Below, piece by piece: positions 18,647-28,137 of a stretch of 64,000 nt of DNA. Each line of letters opens with the position of its first letter. The first letter of the stretch is position 1. This DNA is from Thalassospira sp. (GTDB lineage Bacteria; Pseudomonadota; Alphaproteobacteria; Rhodospirillales; Thalassospiraceae), in assembly GCF_002709775.1 (NCBI RefSeq), contig NZ_PAQR01000034.1:1-64000 (forward strand), read 5' to 3'. The translations under genes were made by a program, and so were the position numbers. Below the pieces are notes generated by a model. The model searched no databases. It was not told where the DNA came from and worked only from the letters and a program-made list of their open reading frames with translations.

Positions 18647-19311
18647 AACTCAAACACATGATTGCCGCACCTGCCGTTGCAGCGGCTCTTTTCCTGACCC
18701 TGCCCACCGCACTGCATGCCGAAACATCCAGCGAAGCCGCGATGGAAGGCGTTTCGCATCTTCAACATGAATGGGCCCGCATCAAATACGATATTGCCGA
18801 CGAAGACGCCCAGCTTGACGCGATCCACAAGCTCGAAGCAGAAGGCGAACAGCTCCGTGCCCAATTCCCCGACAGCCCGGAACTGCAAATCTGGCAGGGT
18901 ATCATTCTATCAACCGATGCCGGAATTGTTCGGGGCATTTCCGCCCTTGGCAAGGTCCGCGATGCGCGCGATCTGTTTGAAAACGTGATTGCCACCGCCC
19001 CAACCGCGATGGATGGATCGGCTTACACCTCGCTCGGCTCGCTCTATTATCAGGTCCCGCCATGGCCACTGGCCTTTGGCAGTGACACCAAGGCGGAGGA
19101 AAACCTGAAGAAAGCCTTGGCGCTGAACCCGAACGGCATTGACCCGAATTTCTTCTACGGCGATTTCCTGCGCCAACAGGAACGCTATGACGAAGCACGC
19201 GCCTATTTCGAGAAGGCCCTTTATGCCCCGGATCGGCCGGACCGGCCACGTGCTGACTCTGGACGCCGGGCTGAAATCGCCCGCGCACTCAATGAATTGG
19301 CCAGCAAATAA
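18643..19311 (+). CDS. Secreted TPR-like hypothetical protein
   Basis: Signal peptide MKLKHMIAAPAVAAALFLTLPTALHA; TPR-like KAEENLKKALALNPNGIDPNFFYGDFLRQQERYDEARAYFEKAL; 4-bp overlap with the SDR. Confidence 0.7.
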   Translation: MKLKHMIAAPAVAAALFLTLPTALHAETSSEAAMEGVSHLQHEWARIKYDIADEDAQLDAIHKLEAEGEQLRAQFPDSPELQIWQGIILSTDAGIVRGISALGKVRDARDLFENVIATAPTAMDGSAYTSLGSLYYQVPPWPLAFGSDTKAEENLKKALALNPNGIDPNFFYGDFLRQQERYDEARAYFEKALYAPDRPDRPRADSGRRAEIARALNELASK

Positions 19312-19330
19312 GAAGCTGCCCCTGACACAT

Positions 19331-19367
19331 AAAAAAGGCCGGAAGCACATGCTTTCCGGCCTTTTTT
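19331..19367. terminator. Rho-independent terminator (bidirectional)
   Basis: aaaaaaggccggaa...ttccggcctttttt. Confidence 0.85.
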
Positions 19368-19385
19368 CTTTTGCGTGATTGCCAA

Positions 19386-20744
19386 TCAGCTGATGGTATC
19401 GGTCATCTCTTTTTGATCGATACCCGCTGTCTTGTCCTCATCCGGGTCTTTCTTGATCTGCTCGGGGATCTTGTCTTCCGGGCGCGGGGTATCAAGCAAC
19501 TCGCCGACCTTCACATCAAGAACCGTCTGGCGTTTCTTTTCGAGCTCAATCAAACGTTCGCGCATGGCGACCGGCCAGCCACCATCAGTCTGCACCACCA
19601 GCAACCGGTCGTAATCGAGGAACAATCCCAAACGGGTCATCAGATCCATCAGCGAAATCCGCGACAGATCACCCGACAGCAACCAGCGATGGTTTTCCGA
19701 CCGATCAATCAGCTTTTCCCGCCGTAATGCTGCCAGCGCCCAGTTCAAATCGCGCCCGCCCAGTTTGATTTCGCGCATCATCTTGCGATAGGTCGGCGGT
19801 TTGGCCGCAGTATGGAAACGCCCCTGCAGATATTCCAGAACGCGCAGTACCGCGATGATGCGTTCCATGTGGCCTGGCACCGCCCCGCGCGGATCGGGGA
19901 TCAGGCCAGCCGCCCGTGCCGCGCGCCATTCAGACCGGGCCGCTGCAACCTGTGCGCCGAGCAAAATCACGATCCAGGTCAGATACATCCACAACAGGAA
20001 GATCGGCACGATCGCCACCGCGCCATAGATCGTCTGATAGGTCGGAAAGGTCGTGACATAAAACGCGAAGCCCTTTTTAAGGGTTTCGAACAAAACAGCC
20101 GCCACAACGCCGCCTGCCACACCATCAATAATCTCGACCGAGCGGTTCGGCATGCCGATAAACAGCAACGAAAACGCAATCGCCGACAAAATAAATGGTG
20201 CCAGAAATGTAAGCTGGCCGATCTGCGCACCAAGCGCATCACCGCCCACCAGATGGCGCATGGCAAAGATGTAGGACGCCAGTGACAAGCTCAAGCCAAG
20301 CAACATCGGCCCCACCGTCAGAAGCGTCCAGAACACCACCAAACGTGAAAGCAGTTTGCGCGGGCTGGTAACGCGAAACACGTCATTCATCGCGCCTTCA
20401 ATGGCGGAAAGCAGCATCACCGCCGTGAGACCCAGCACAATCGTCCCGATCGCTGTCATCTGCCCGGTATTTTGCAGGAACCCGCCAAGATAATCGGTCA
20501 CTTGCGCGCCGGTTTCGGGCAGGAAATTGTTCAGGACCACATCCATGATCTGGTCTTTGAACTGATCAAACACCGGAAAAGCCGACAGCACGGTCAGCGC
20601 AATGGCAAGAAACGGCACCATCGCCAGAAGCGTCGTATAGGACAGGCCAGCAGCGCGTTGCACAGATTTATCATACACAAAACGCATGATGGCATACCGC
20701 CAGAACGCCGTTCGATCAGCGAGCAATTTCTGAATTTCGGCCAT
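19386..20744 (-). CDS. YihY/BrkB family inner-membrane protein
   Basis: AAGLSYTTLLAMVPFLAIALTVLSAFPVF; multi-TM; GAQVAAA near the C-terminus. Confidence 0.88.
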   Translation of the reverse strand: MAEIQKLLADRTAFWRYAIMRFVYDKSVQRAAGLSYTTLLAMVPFLAIALTVLSAFPVFDQFKDQIMDVVLNNFLPETGAQVTDYLGGFLQNTGQMTAIGTIVLGLTAVMLLSAIEGAMNDVFRVTSPRKLLSRLVVFWTLLTVGPMLLGLSLSLASYIFAMRHLVGGDALGAQIGQLTFLAPFILSAIAFSLLFIGMPNRSVEIIDGVAGGVVAAVLFETLKKGFAFYVTTFPTYQTIYGAVAIVPIFLLWMYLTWIVILLGAQVAAARSEWRAARAAGLIPDPRGAVPGHMERIIAVLRVLEYLQGRFHTAAKPPTYRKMMREIKLGGRDLNWALAALRREKLIDRSENHRWLLSGDLSRISLMDLMTRLGLFLDYDRLLVVQTDGGWPVAMRERLIELEKKRQTVLDVKVGELLDTPRPEDKIPEQIKKDPDEDKTAGIDQKEMTDTIS

Positions 20745-20946
20745 TAAACGCTTATCCCCACGCATTTTCCGGTTATACTGCACCTGATCAACAAGATAGC
20801 GCGCCTGCACGCGTTATGACAGGCCAGATTGACCTTGGCCGTGCTTTGTGTAGGATGCGCAAAATGTCTAATGCCTTCTGGGCCGGTCGCGGCTTTTTTT
20901 GAATGCCTCTACCTGCCAGAGAGAGATCGTGGGAACGAGAGGAAAT

Positions 20947-21777
20947 ATGAGCCTGTCCACCGACAATATTTCGGGCCTGATGGCCGGTAAACGCGGCCTG
21001 ATCATGGGCGTCGCCAACGACAAATCCATTGCTTGGGGTATCGCCCGCGCAGCTGCGGCTGCCGGTGCAGAGATCGCCTTTACCTTCCAGGGCGAAGCCC
21101 TTGAAAAGCGTGTCCGCCCGCTTGCAGAATCTGTCGGCAGCGACATCGTTCTGCCATGCGATGTGACCGACGCGGAAAGCATGGATGCCGTGTTCGAGAC
21201 GCTCAAGGAAAAGTGGGGCAAGCTGGACTTTGTCGTGCACGCCATCGGCTATTCCGACAAAAACGAACTGCGCGGCCGTTATGTCGACACCTCGCCGGAA
21301 AACTTCGCGATGTCGATGAATATCTCGGTTTATTCCTTTACCGCAATTGCCCAGCGCGCTGAAAAGCTGATGTCTGCGGGCGGTTCGATGCTGACCCTGT
21401 CCTATTACGGCGCAGAAAAGGTCATGCCGCACTACAACGTCATGGGTGTCGCCAAAGCCGCCCTTGAAGCCAGTGTCAAATACCTCGCCAATGACCTTGG
21501 CCCGGATGGCATTCGCGTCAACGCGATTTCGGCTGGACCGATGAAGACGCTTGCCGCGTCTGGTATTGGTGACTTCCGCTATATCCTGAAATGGAACGAA
21601 TACAACTCGCCGATGCGCCGTAACGTCACCCTTGATGACGTTGGTGGGTCGGGCCTGTATTTCCTGTCCGACCTTTCGACCGGTGTCACGGGTGAAACCC
21701 ATCATGTCGATTGCGGTTATCACACCGTTGGCATGAAACAGGTGGATGCGCCCGATATCTCGGTCGTCAAAGGCTGA
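20947..21777 (+). CDS. fabI: Enoyl-[acyl-carrier-protein] reductase (NADH)
   Basis: [54 protein letters not shown]. Confidence 0.95.
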   Translation: MSLSTDNISGLMAGKRGLIMGVANDKSIAWGIARAAAAAGAEIAFTFQGEALEKRVRPLAESVGSDIVLPCDVTDAESMDAVFETLKEKWGKLDFVVHAIGYSDKNELRGRYVDTSPENFAMSMNISVYSFTAIAQRAEKLMSAGGSMLTLSYYGAEKVMPHYNVMGVAKAALEASVKYLANDLGPDGIRVNAISAGPMKTLAASGIGDFRYILKWNEYNSPMRRNVTLDDVGGSGLYFLSDLSTGVTGETHHVDCGYHTVGMKQVDAPDISVVKG

Positions 21778-21798
21778 TCGGCAAAATCGCTTATTTCC

Positions 21799-21837
21799 GG
21801 GCCGCCCAAAATCCTTTAAAGATCGGGCGGCCCTATT
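21799..21837 (+). terminator. Rho-independent terminator after fabI
   Basis: gggccgccc...gggcggccctattt. Confidence 0.65.
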
Positions 21838-21883
21838 TGTCTCTGAACTATTCTTCTTACCCCTGGAATTCTGGAATTCGGTA

Positions 21884-22987
21884 ATGGCTGGCAACAGTTT
21901 TGGAACACTTTTCCGCTTCACCACCTTTGGCGAAAGCCACGGCCCGGCCATTGGCTGTGTCGTTGATGGTGTGCCGCCCCTGCTCGACCTGACCGAGTCC
22001 GACATTCAGGAATTCCTTGAAAAACGCAAACCCGGCCAGTCGCGCTTTACCACCCAGCGCCGCGAACCTGATCAGGTCAAAATTCTTTCGGGCGTGTTCG
22101 AAGGCAAAACCACCGGCACGCCGATCGGGCTTCTGATCGAAAACGTTGATCAGCGTTCCAAGGATTATGGCGAGATCAAAAACCAGTTCCGCCCGGGCCA
22201 TGCCGATTACACCTATTGGGAAAAATACGGCACCCGCGATTATCGCGGCGGCGGCCGTTCTTCGGCGCGCGAAACCGCGATGCGCGTTGCCGCAGGCGCC
22301 ATTGCCCGCAAGGTACTTGGCGATGGCATCAAAATCCGTGCTGCCCTGGTCAAAATGGGCACCAAGGAAATCAACCGTGCGAACTGGGACTGGAATGAGG
22401 TTGATAACAACCCGTTCTTCTGCCCTGATCCCGAAGCTGTGCCGGTGTTCGAAGAATACCTTGATGGCCTGCGCAAGGATGGCTCGTCGGTTGGTGCGGT
22501 GATCGAGGTTGTCTGTTCCGGCGTTCCCGTCGGTCTGGGCGATCCGGTTTATGACAAGCTTGATGCCGATCTTGCCAAGGCAATGATGACGATCAATGCC
22601 GTCAAGGGTGTTGAAATTGGCAATGGTTTTGAGGCCGCCGAACTGACCGGCATTGAAAATGCCGATGAGATGCGCCTGGGCGACGATGGCAAGCCGGTCT
22701 TTGGCTCCAACCATGCCGGTGGCATTCTTGGCGGGATTTCATCTGGTCAGGACATTGTCATCCGCTTTGCCGTCAAACCGACCAGCTCGATCCTGACCCC
22801 GCGCAAAAGCATCGATATCTATGGCAAGGAAGTCGATGTCGTCACCAAGGGCCGTCACGATCCGTGCGTTGGTATCCGTGGCGTTCCGGTCGGCGAAGCC
22901 ATGGCCGCCATCACGCTCGCAGACCACCTTCTGCGCCATCGCGCACAATGCGAAGGCTGGAACACGGACAAGCATTTTCCGAGCTGA
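21884..22987 (+). CDS. aroC: Chorismate synthase
   Basis: [62 protein letters not shown]. Confidence 0.96.
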   Translation: MAGNSFGTLFRFTTFGESHGPAIGCVVDGVPPLLDLTESDIQEFLEKRKPGQSRFTTQRREPDQVKILSGVFEGKTTGTPIGLLIENVDQRSKDYGEIKNQFRPGHADYTYWEKYGTRDYRGGGRSSARETAMRVAAGAIARKVLGDGIKIRAALVKMGTKEINRANWDWNEVDNNPFFCPDPEAVPVFEEYLDGLRKDGSSVGAVIEVVCSGVPVGLGDPVYDKLDADLAKAMMTINAVKGVEIGNGFEAAELTGIENADEMRLGDDGKPVFGSNHAGGILGGISSGQDIVIRFAVKPTSSILTPRKSIDIYGKEVDVVTKGRHDPCVGIRGVPVGEAMAAITLADHLLRHRAQCEGWNTDKHFPS

Positions 22988-23008
22988 CGAACAAAGGGGA
23001 ACCAGACA

Positions 23009-23395
23009 TTGAGTAACGCCACGAAATTGCCGAAAGCCAAGCGCAATCAGGCAGAGGCGAAATCAGTGCTGGACGAAAATTTTCCCTTTAAGTGCTGCGC
23101 TGTTTGCGGCCTCCAGCTCAAAACTTGTTTGACTATCGCACATCTGGATCAGGACCCCACGAATAACCGGCCCGAAAATCTTGCTCGCCTCTGCCAGACG
23201 CATCATTGGATGTACGATGCAGGTCTATATCCCCTTGAAGCCATTAGACTGCTGCAAGATCATTGGCAAAAAACGAAGGGAAAGCCTGATCATAGCGCCC
23301 GTCTAAAAGGTGCTGCAAACCGTGCCGCAATCACAAAACGCCGTAAAGCAGGCGCGAGAAAAGCGGCCGCTAGCCGCGCGGCCAAAAAGACGTAG
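23009..23395 (+). CDS. HNH endonuclease-like protein with a basic Ala/Lys/Arg-rich tail
   Basis: TTG start; CCAVCGL...IAHLDQDPTNNRPENLARLCQTHHWMYD (CxxC, HLD, N, CxxHH); tail AAITKRRKAGARKAAASRAAKKT. Confidence 0.65.
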   Translation: MSNATKLPKAKRNQAEAKSVLDENFPFKCCAVCGLQLKTCLTIAHLDQDPTNNRPENLARLCQTHHWMYDAGLYPLEAIRLLQDHWQKTKGKPDHSARLKGAANRAAITKRRKAGARKAAASRAAKKT

Positions 23396-23419
23396 ACCTC
23401 TCACGTCACAAACGGGTTT

Positions 23420-24652
23420 ATGCCGCGTCAATGGGGCATGAACCCGATATTGCTCAAAACCCTGATCCAACTTGCTGCGTCAAACAAAAAGCCCGCCCCC
23501 ACCGGGACGGTCGGCAGTGACGCGCAGCTTAAAAACCGCATCGTCCTGTTTTCGGACGAACCGGTCACCCTGCCCGACTGGGGGATTTCGGGACTGCCGT
23601 CCATGATCCTCGGGGCAGCGCCGCAAACCTGCCTGTTTGTCAGCGATCTTTCGGTCGATGGTGACGCGGATGATGCAAGCGATACCGACAACAGCAAAGA
23701 TACTGCCGCATCCGGTACAACTGATGACGATACGACCAAAGCCAGCGGCACGGTTTCCTTTTCGCTCACCATCAAATCACCGCCCGCAGAAGGCAGTTCC
23801 CTTCAGGCCCGCACCATCGTCTGGAAGCTGACTCTGCCGATTGCCGGCTATCGTGATGTGCAAACCGGCGCGTCGAGTGCCGCCGTACACGCGCCGGTCA
23901 TCAAATCGCGCATCAAACTGGGCGGTGTTGAGCGCGATGTCGAAATCGGCCTTCTGGAAATGACAGGCCTTGATCAGCCGCTTCTGATCGGCAAGGACAC
24001 GCTGGCAGACAAATTCCTGATCCGCCCGGACCGCCCCGATGATCAGAAAGCACCCGCCCCGCCCTCGGTCGATCTGAACCCGGCCCAGCCAGAAGCACCA
24101 AAGCCGAAAGAAGCGCCGGCCCAAACACCAGCATCAAACGATACTTCTGCCCCCGCAGCTTCCCCTGCTACCACACCGGCAACCGACAGCGCGGCAGCCA
24201 AACCGGGTGCGGCCGCAGATACAGCGGCACCAACCCAGACCGACGCTCCGGCAACTTCCGACACGACACCCGCTACCAGCACCGATGATGAGACGTCCGA
24301 CACGTCCACCGCAACGGATAACGCAACGCCCGCGCAATCTGCCGAGCAGCCAGCAGACAACACGCCAAAGCCGGAAGCAGAAGAACCTGCATCGAACGAT
24401 ACGCCAGCGCCCACATCAACCAACGCGACAGACGAAAATACAGCCCCTGACGCCTCCAAAGAGAGCGACACTGCAGACAGCACCAGCGACACGACAACCA
24501 CCGACGCGACACCAACAACCGATACGTCGAGCGAACCGGAAGACACCCCTGCGCCTACAACGCCGCCGGCAGAACCAGCGGCGGACACAACCCCGAAACC
24601 AACCGAGGCCCCTGAGCCAAAACCGGCCGAGCCCGAACAGAATCCGGCCTGA
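23420..24652 (+). CDS. RimK-type retropepsin-like (PF05618-like) domain protein with a ~200-aa Thr/Ala/Pro/Asp low-complexity tail
   Basis: LPDWGISGLPSMILGAAPQTCLFVSDL...APVIKSRIKLGGVERDVEIGLLEMTGLDQPLLIGKDTLADKFLI; repetitive TPAT/PAAD-type tail. The start codon is uncertain. Confidence 0.55.
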   Translation: MPRQWGMNPILLKTLIQLAASNKKPAPTGTVGSDAQLKNRIVLFSDEPVTLPDWGISGLPSMILGAAPQTCLFVSDLSVDGDADDASDTDNSKDTAASGTTDDDTTKASGTVSFSLTIKSPPAEGSSLQARTIVWKLTLPIAGYRDVQTGASSAAVHAPVIKSRIKLGGVERDVEIGLLEMTGLDQPLLIGKDTLADKFLIRPDRPDDQKAPAPPSVDLNPAQPEAPKPKEAPAQTPASNDTSAPAASPATTPATDSAAAKPGAAADTAAPTQTDAPATSDTTPATSTDDETSDTSTATDNATPAQSAEQPADNTPKPEAEEPASNDTPAPTSTNATDENTAPDASKESDTADSTSDTTTTDATPTTDTSSEPEDTPAPTTPPAEPAADTTPKPTEAPEPKPAEPEQNPA

Positions 24653-24685
24653 TCCCGCATACAGTTTTCAAGCGCCTGACCCCTT

Positions 24686-24718
24686 GCGTCACCCCTTCCC
24701 CGGGTGGCGCATTTTTTT
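24686..24718 (+). terminator. Rho-independent terminator
   Basis: gcgtcaccccttccccgggtggcgcattttttt. Confidence 0.75.
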
Positions 24719-24834
24719 AGTGGATAGCGGTCATTTTTCTCGTCTTCTCACCTTGTAGTTTCGCCGCGCGACCACATCTGTACCCCATAACAAAAAATAC
24801 AAACCAAAATGCGGTTGGTAACAAGGCAAGACCA

Positions 24835-25449
24835 ATGACAACATCTCTGGATCTATCCAGCCTGTCGCGCAGGTCTGCGCTCAAGGGCTGGTTTGCCGCA
24901 GGCTCGGCAATGATCGGCAATACCATTCTTTCACCTGTCGCTTTCGCCAGTGACAGAACCCTGCTCGCCACCCCGGCCTGTGGGGAGGATATCGGTCCGA
25001 CACGCTCCATGACCGAAGGCCCGTTCTATAGCGAAAACCCGCCAGAAAAGCGCAACTTCCGCACCGAGGCCGGCGGCACGCCCGTGACCTTGTTGGGGTA
25101 TGTGCTAAATGCTGCCTGCACGCCGATTGCCAACGCGATTGTTGATCTTTGGCATGCAGATTCTGACGGGCGTTATGACAATCAGGGTTTCAATATGCGC
25201 GGCTATCAGCGCACTGATGCCCAAGGCCGCTATTATTTCGATACCATCCGCCCGGCCGAATATGCCGGACGCACGCCGCACTATCACGTCAAGATCACCC
25301 CGCCCGATGGCCGGACGCTGACGACACAACTCTATTTCCCGGAAGAACCGCGCAACGAGCTGGATCATCTGTTTGACAGCGCGCTTCTGATGAACATGCA
25401 TCCTGCCAGTGACGGCGAAATCGGTCGGTTTGACTTCGTTCTGGCCTGA
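24835..25449 (+). CDS. Intradiol ring-cleavage dioxygenase-like protein (predicted exported)
   Basis: GPFYSENPP...VDLWHADSDGRYDNQGFNMRGYQRTDAQGRYYFDTIRPAEYAGRTPHYHVKI: Tyr/Tyr/His/His ligand pattern; SRRSALKGWFAAGSAMIG signal-like N-terminus. Confidence 0.83.
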   Translation: MTTSLDLSSLSRRSALKGWFAAGSAMIGNTILSPVAFASDRTLLATPACGEDIGPTRSMTEGPFYSENPPEKRNFRTEAGGTPVTLLGYVLNAACTPIANAIVDLWHADSDGRYDNQGFNMRGYQRTDAQGRYYFDTIRPAEYAGRTPHYHVKITPPDGRTLTTQLYFPEEPRNELDHLFDSALLMNMHPASDGEIGRFDFVLA

Positions 25450-25569
25450 CCGAGCTTATCAGCCTGATCTAGCTATACCCGTGCATCCTGAACACCCGCC
25501 CCGTTCCGCGGCCTGATCCATTTGAAAAAACGTGATTTTTGGTCTTGCGCCGGTTTGTGTCACGCTTTA

Positions 25570-25588
25570 ATGTTAACGAAGTTAACAT
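25570..25588. promoter_or_regulatory. Palindromic operator, probably for the adjacent TetR
   Basis: ATGTTAAC-gaa-GTTAACAT, perfect 8-bp dyad 23 bp upstream of the TetR start. Confidence 0.6.
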
Positions 25589-25610
25589 AAGAAAATCGAG
25601 ATACGCGCAT

Positions 25611-26216
25611 ATGTCCAAGTATCACCACGGTGATGTCCGAAACGTCCTTCTACAACAAGCTGAAAACATCCTGATCGACGAAGGCCCGGCCGGGCTGTCG
25701 CTTCGGCGTCTGGCACGGCTGACCGGTGTGTCGGAAGCCGCCCCCTATCGCCATTTTGACGGCAAGGATGGCATTTTGGCGGCAGTCGCCATTAGCGCCT
25801 TTGAACGGTTTGCCGAACAGTTGGAAGTTGCTGCCGCCAGTACGGAAAACCATGAAGAACGCGTCATGGCTTTGGGCGCAGCCTATGTGCAGTTTGCCGT
25901 TGAAAACCCGCAGCATTTCCGCCTGATCTTTGGACGAGAACGCCCGCCACTCGATCAATACCCGGAACTGCGCGATGCGGCCGATAACGCCTTTGACGTT
26001 TTGCAGCGCGCGGTCACCTCGGTTGATCGCAAGGCCGAGATGACCCTGACCGAAGCGGCCACCGCCTATAACCGCGCCCTTGCCGCCTGGAGCCGTGCAC
26101 ACGGCATCGCCATGCTGGTGATTGATGGCATGATCGTCCCGCCCGCCGATCAGGAACTGTCAAACTTTGTTCTGGGCCTTCTGGCAGAAGATCTGACCAT
26201 CCCTGCCAGCGCGTAG
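25611..26216 (+). CDS. TetR/AcrR family transcriptional regulator
   Basis: MSKYHHGDVRNVLLQQAENILIDEGPAGLSLRRLARLTGVSEAAPYRHFDGKDGIL. Confidence 0.9.
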   Translation: MSKYHHGDVRNVLLQQAENILIDEGPAGLSLRRLARLTGVSEAAPYRHFDGKDGILAAVAISAFERFAEQLEVAAASTENHEERVMALGAAYVQFAVENPQHFRLIFGRERPPLDQYPELRDAADNAFDVLQRAVTSVDRKAEMTLTEAATAYNRALAAWSRAHGIAMLVIDGMIVPPADQELSNFVLGLLAEDLTIPASA

Positions 26217-26276
26217 AACCTGATCATACTCCCGCATCCATTATTGGCATCTGCCTGCAACCAACCGGAATTTCAG

Positions 26277-26753
26277 ATGGAATATTCAACCGTCAAACTC
26301 ATTCACGTTCTTGGCGCCATCCTGTTTTTGGGCAATATCATCGTCTCCGCCGTCTGGAAAATTCAGGCAGACCGCACCAATGACCCGGTCGTGATCGCCT
26401 TTGCCTGCCGCCTGATCAACATCACCGATCTGGCTTTCACCACCCTGGGCTCGGTCCTGATCATCATTGGTGGCATCGGGCTGTTTCATGCCACGGGCAT
26501 CGCACTTTCCGATGCGCCCTATCTGATTTACGGCATCAGTCTGTTTGGCATGGCGGCAATGCTATGGCTGGCGGGGCTTTTGCCGCTTCAGATCTATATG
26601 TCAAAGATCGCAGCCAAGACCGTCGCAAATGGCGAAACCGAAATGCCGGATGCTTACGAGAAATGCCGCAGGCTATGGAACATGGTCGGTCGGATCGCCA
26701 TCCTGTTTCCGTTAGGTGCCCTTTATCTCATGATCATGCGTCCGGACTTCTGA
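26277..26753 (+). CDS. DUF2269-like integral membrane protein
   Basis: MEYSTVKLIHVLGAILFLGNIIVSAVWKIQADRTND; four predicted TM segments. Confidence 0.7.
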   Translation: MEYSTVKLIHVLGAILFLGNIIVSAVWKIQADRTNDPVVIAFACRLINITDLAFTTLGSVLIIIGGIGLFHATGIALSDAPYLIYGISLFGMAAMLWLAGLLPLQIYMSKIAAKTVANGETEMPDAYEKCRRLWNMVGRIAILFPLGALYLMIMRPDF

Positions 26754-26871
26754 GCGACAGACAGGCACGCCGTGCCTTCCACCATACGGAAAGCCGTTTT
26801 ATCTGATTGATCGGCTTTTGGCGCTGCCCGTAATATGCCGCGAGTTAAAATAAACACCCGGGAGAAGTACG

Positions 26872-27300
26872 ATGCTGACCATCAAACGCCTGTCCATTGA
26901 GGATGCCTATATCCTGATCGAAGGGGCGCGCAACCGTGCCAACGAAATCGGGGTTCCGATGTGCATCGCGATCACCGATGAATCAGGCGTGCTGATCGCG
27001 TTCGAACGCATGGATGGCGGCAAGGTCACCAGCACTACCATCGCCCAGGACAAATCCTTTACCGCATCGGGCGCGCGCAAGGGCACGCATGAATACGCTG
27101 CCGCCGCACAGCCGGGCAAACCGGCCTATGGTATTGATTCGGAAATTGGCGGCCGCCTGTCGATTGTTGCCGGTGGTCTGCCGGTCTTTGTCGATGGCGA
27201 ATGCGTTGGCGGCATCGGGGTTAGTTCCGGCACCCCGCCGCAGGATCAGGACTGCGCCCAGGCAGGCCTTGATTTCTTCCTGAAGAAAATCGGCAAGTAA
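26872..27300 (+). CDS. GlcG/HbpS family heme-binding protein
   Basis: AITDESGVLIAFERMDGGKVTSTTIAQDKSFTASGARKGT...GGLPVFVDGECVGGIGVSSGTPPQDQDCAQAGL. Confidence 0.88.
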   Translation: MLTIKRLSIEDAYILIEGARNRANEIGVPMCIAITDESGVLIAFERMDGGKVTSTTIAQDKSFTASGARKGTHEYAAAAQPGKPAYGIDSEIGGRLSIVAGGLPVFVDGECVGGIGVSSGTPPQDQDCAQAGLDFFLKKIGK

Positions 27301-27334
27301 TCTGATGATCGTTGGCGGAAGATCGGCCTTCTGA

Positions 27335-28075
27335 TCAGGCCGTTTTCCGCCCGCAGATCAGAAATTCGACATTGCCTTCTGGGCCCGTGATCGGGCTTTT
27401 GGTAATGCCAAGCACCTCCCAGCCCGGAAGGTTTGCCAGCCAGTCGGAAATGGTATCGCAGACTTCCTGATGCAGTTCCGGTTCGCGGACGACACCCTTT
27501 TTCCCGACCCGTTCCTTGCCGACTTCAAATTGCGGCTTGATCAGCGCGATCAGATAGCCGCCATCCTTGACCCGCTCCATACTGGCCGGAAGCACGGTGC
27601 GAAGCCCGATGAAGCTTGCATCGCACACAACGATATCAATGGCATCGGGGATCTGTTCTTCGGTCAGATGGCGCGCATTGGTCTTTTCCATGACGACAAC
27701 GCGGTCATCGTTGCGCAGCTTCCAGTCAAGCTGCCCCTGCCCGACATCAACGGCATAGACCTTGGCCGCCCCGTTCTGAAGCAACACATCGGTAAAACCA
27801 CCTGTCGAGGCCCCGACATCGACACCGATGAAACCGGTGACATCGATCTCGAATTCAGCCAGACCCTTTTCAAGCTTGAGGCCGCCGCGTGATACCCACG
27901 GATGGGGCTGCCCGCGCAGCGTAATGGAAATGTCTTCCTTGCACGGCATGCCCGGCTTATCGAGCCGTTGCTCGCCGCTAAAGACATTGCCTGCCATGAT
28001 GAAAGCCTGCGCCTTGGACCGGGTTTCCACCAATCCGCGTTCCACAAGCAACTGATCCAAACGTTTCTTTGCCAT
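27335..28075 (-). CDS. tlyA: TlyA family rRNA (cytidine-2'-O)-methyltransferase/hemolysin
   Basis: S4 domain MAKKRLDQLLVERGLVETRSKAQAFIMAGNVF; GVDVGASTGGFTDVLLQNGAAKVYAVDVGQGQLDWKLRND. Confidence 0.93.
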   Translation of the reverse strand: MAKKRLDQLLVERGLVETRSKAQAFIMAGNVFSGEQRLDKPGMPCKEDISITLRGQPHPWVSRGGLKLEKGLAEFEIDVTGFIGVDVGASTGGFTDVLLQNGAAKVYAVDVGQGQLDWKLRNDDRVVVMEKTNARHLTEEQIPDAIDIVVCDASFIGLRTVLPASMERVKDGGYLIALIKPQFEVGKERVGKKGVVREPELHQEVCDTISDWLANLPGWEVLGITKSPITGPEGNVEFLICGRKTA

Positions 28076-28137
28076 GAGCGCGTTTTAACCCACCCACTGC
28101 AAAAGGTCACGCATTTGGTCGCAGTTTAAAACGGGAA

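Noticed and set aside
20788-22005. 405-aa minus-strand ORF across fabI/aroC
   Set aside because: Antisense to fabI and the aroC start; no family signature.
24043-24660. 205-aa Val/Ser/Gly-rich minus ORF
   Set aside because: Reverse of the low-complexity tail of the 23420-24652 CDS; the repeat composition keeps the opposite frame open.
24043-24660. Possible CRISPR or tandem repeat array in the Thr/Ala-rich coding region
   Set aside because: The DNA repeats are irregular and codon-phased; no fixed direct repeat or spacer length.
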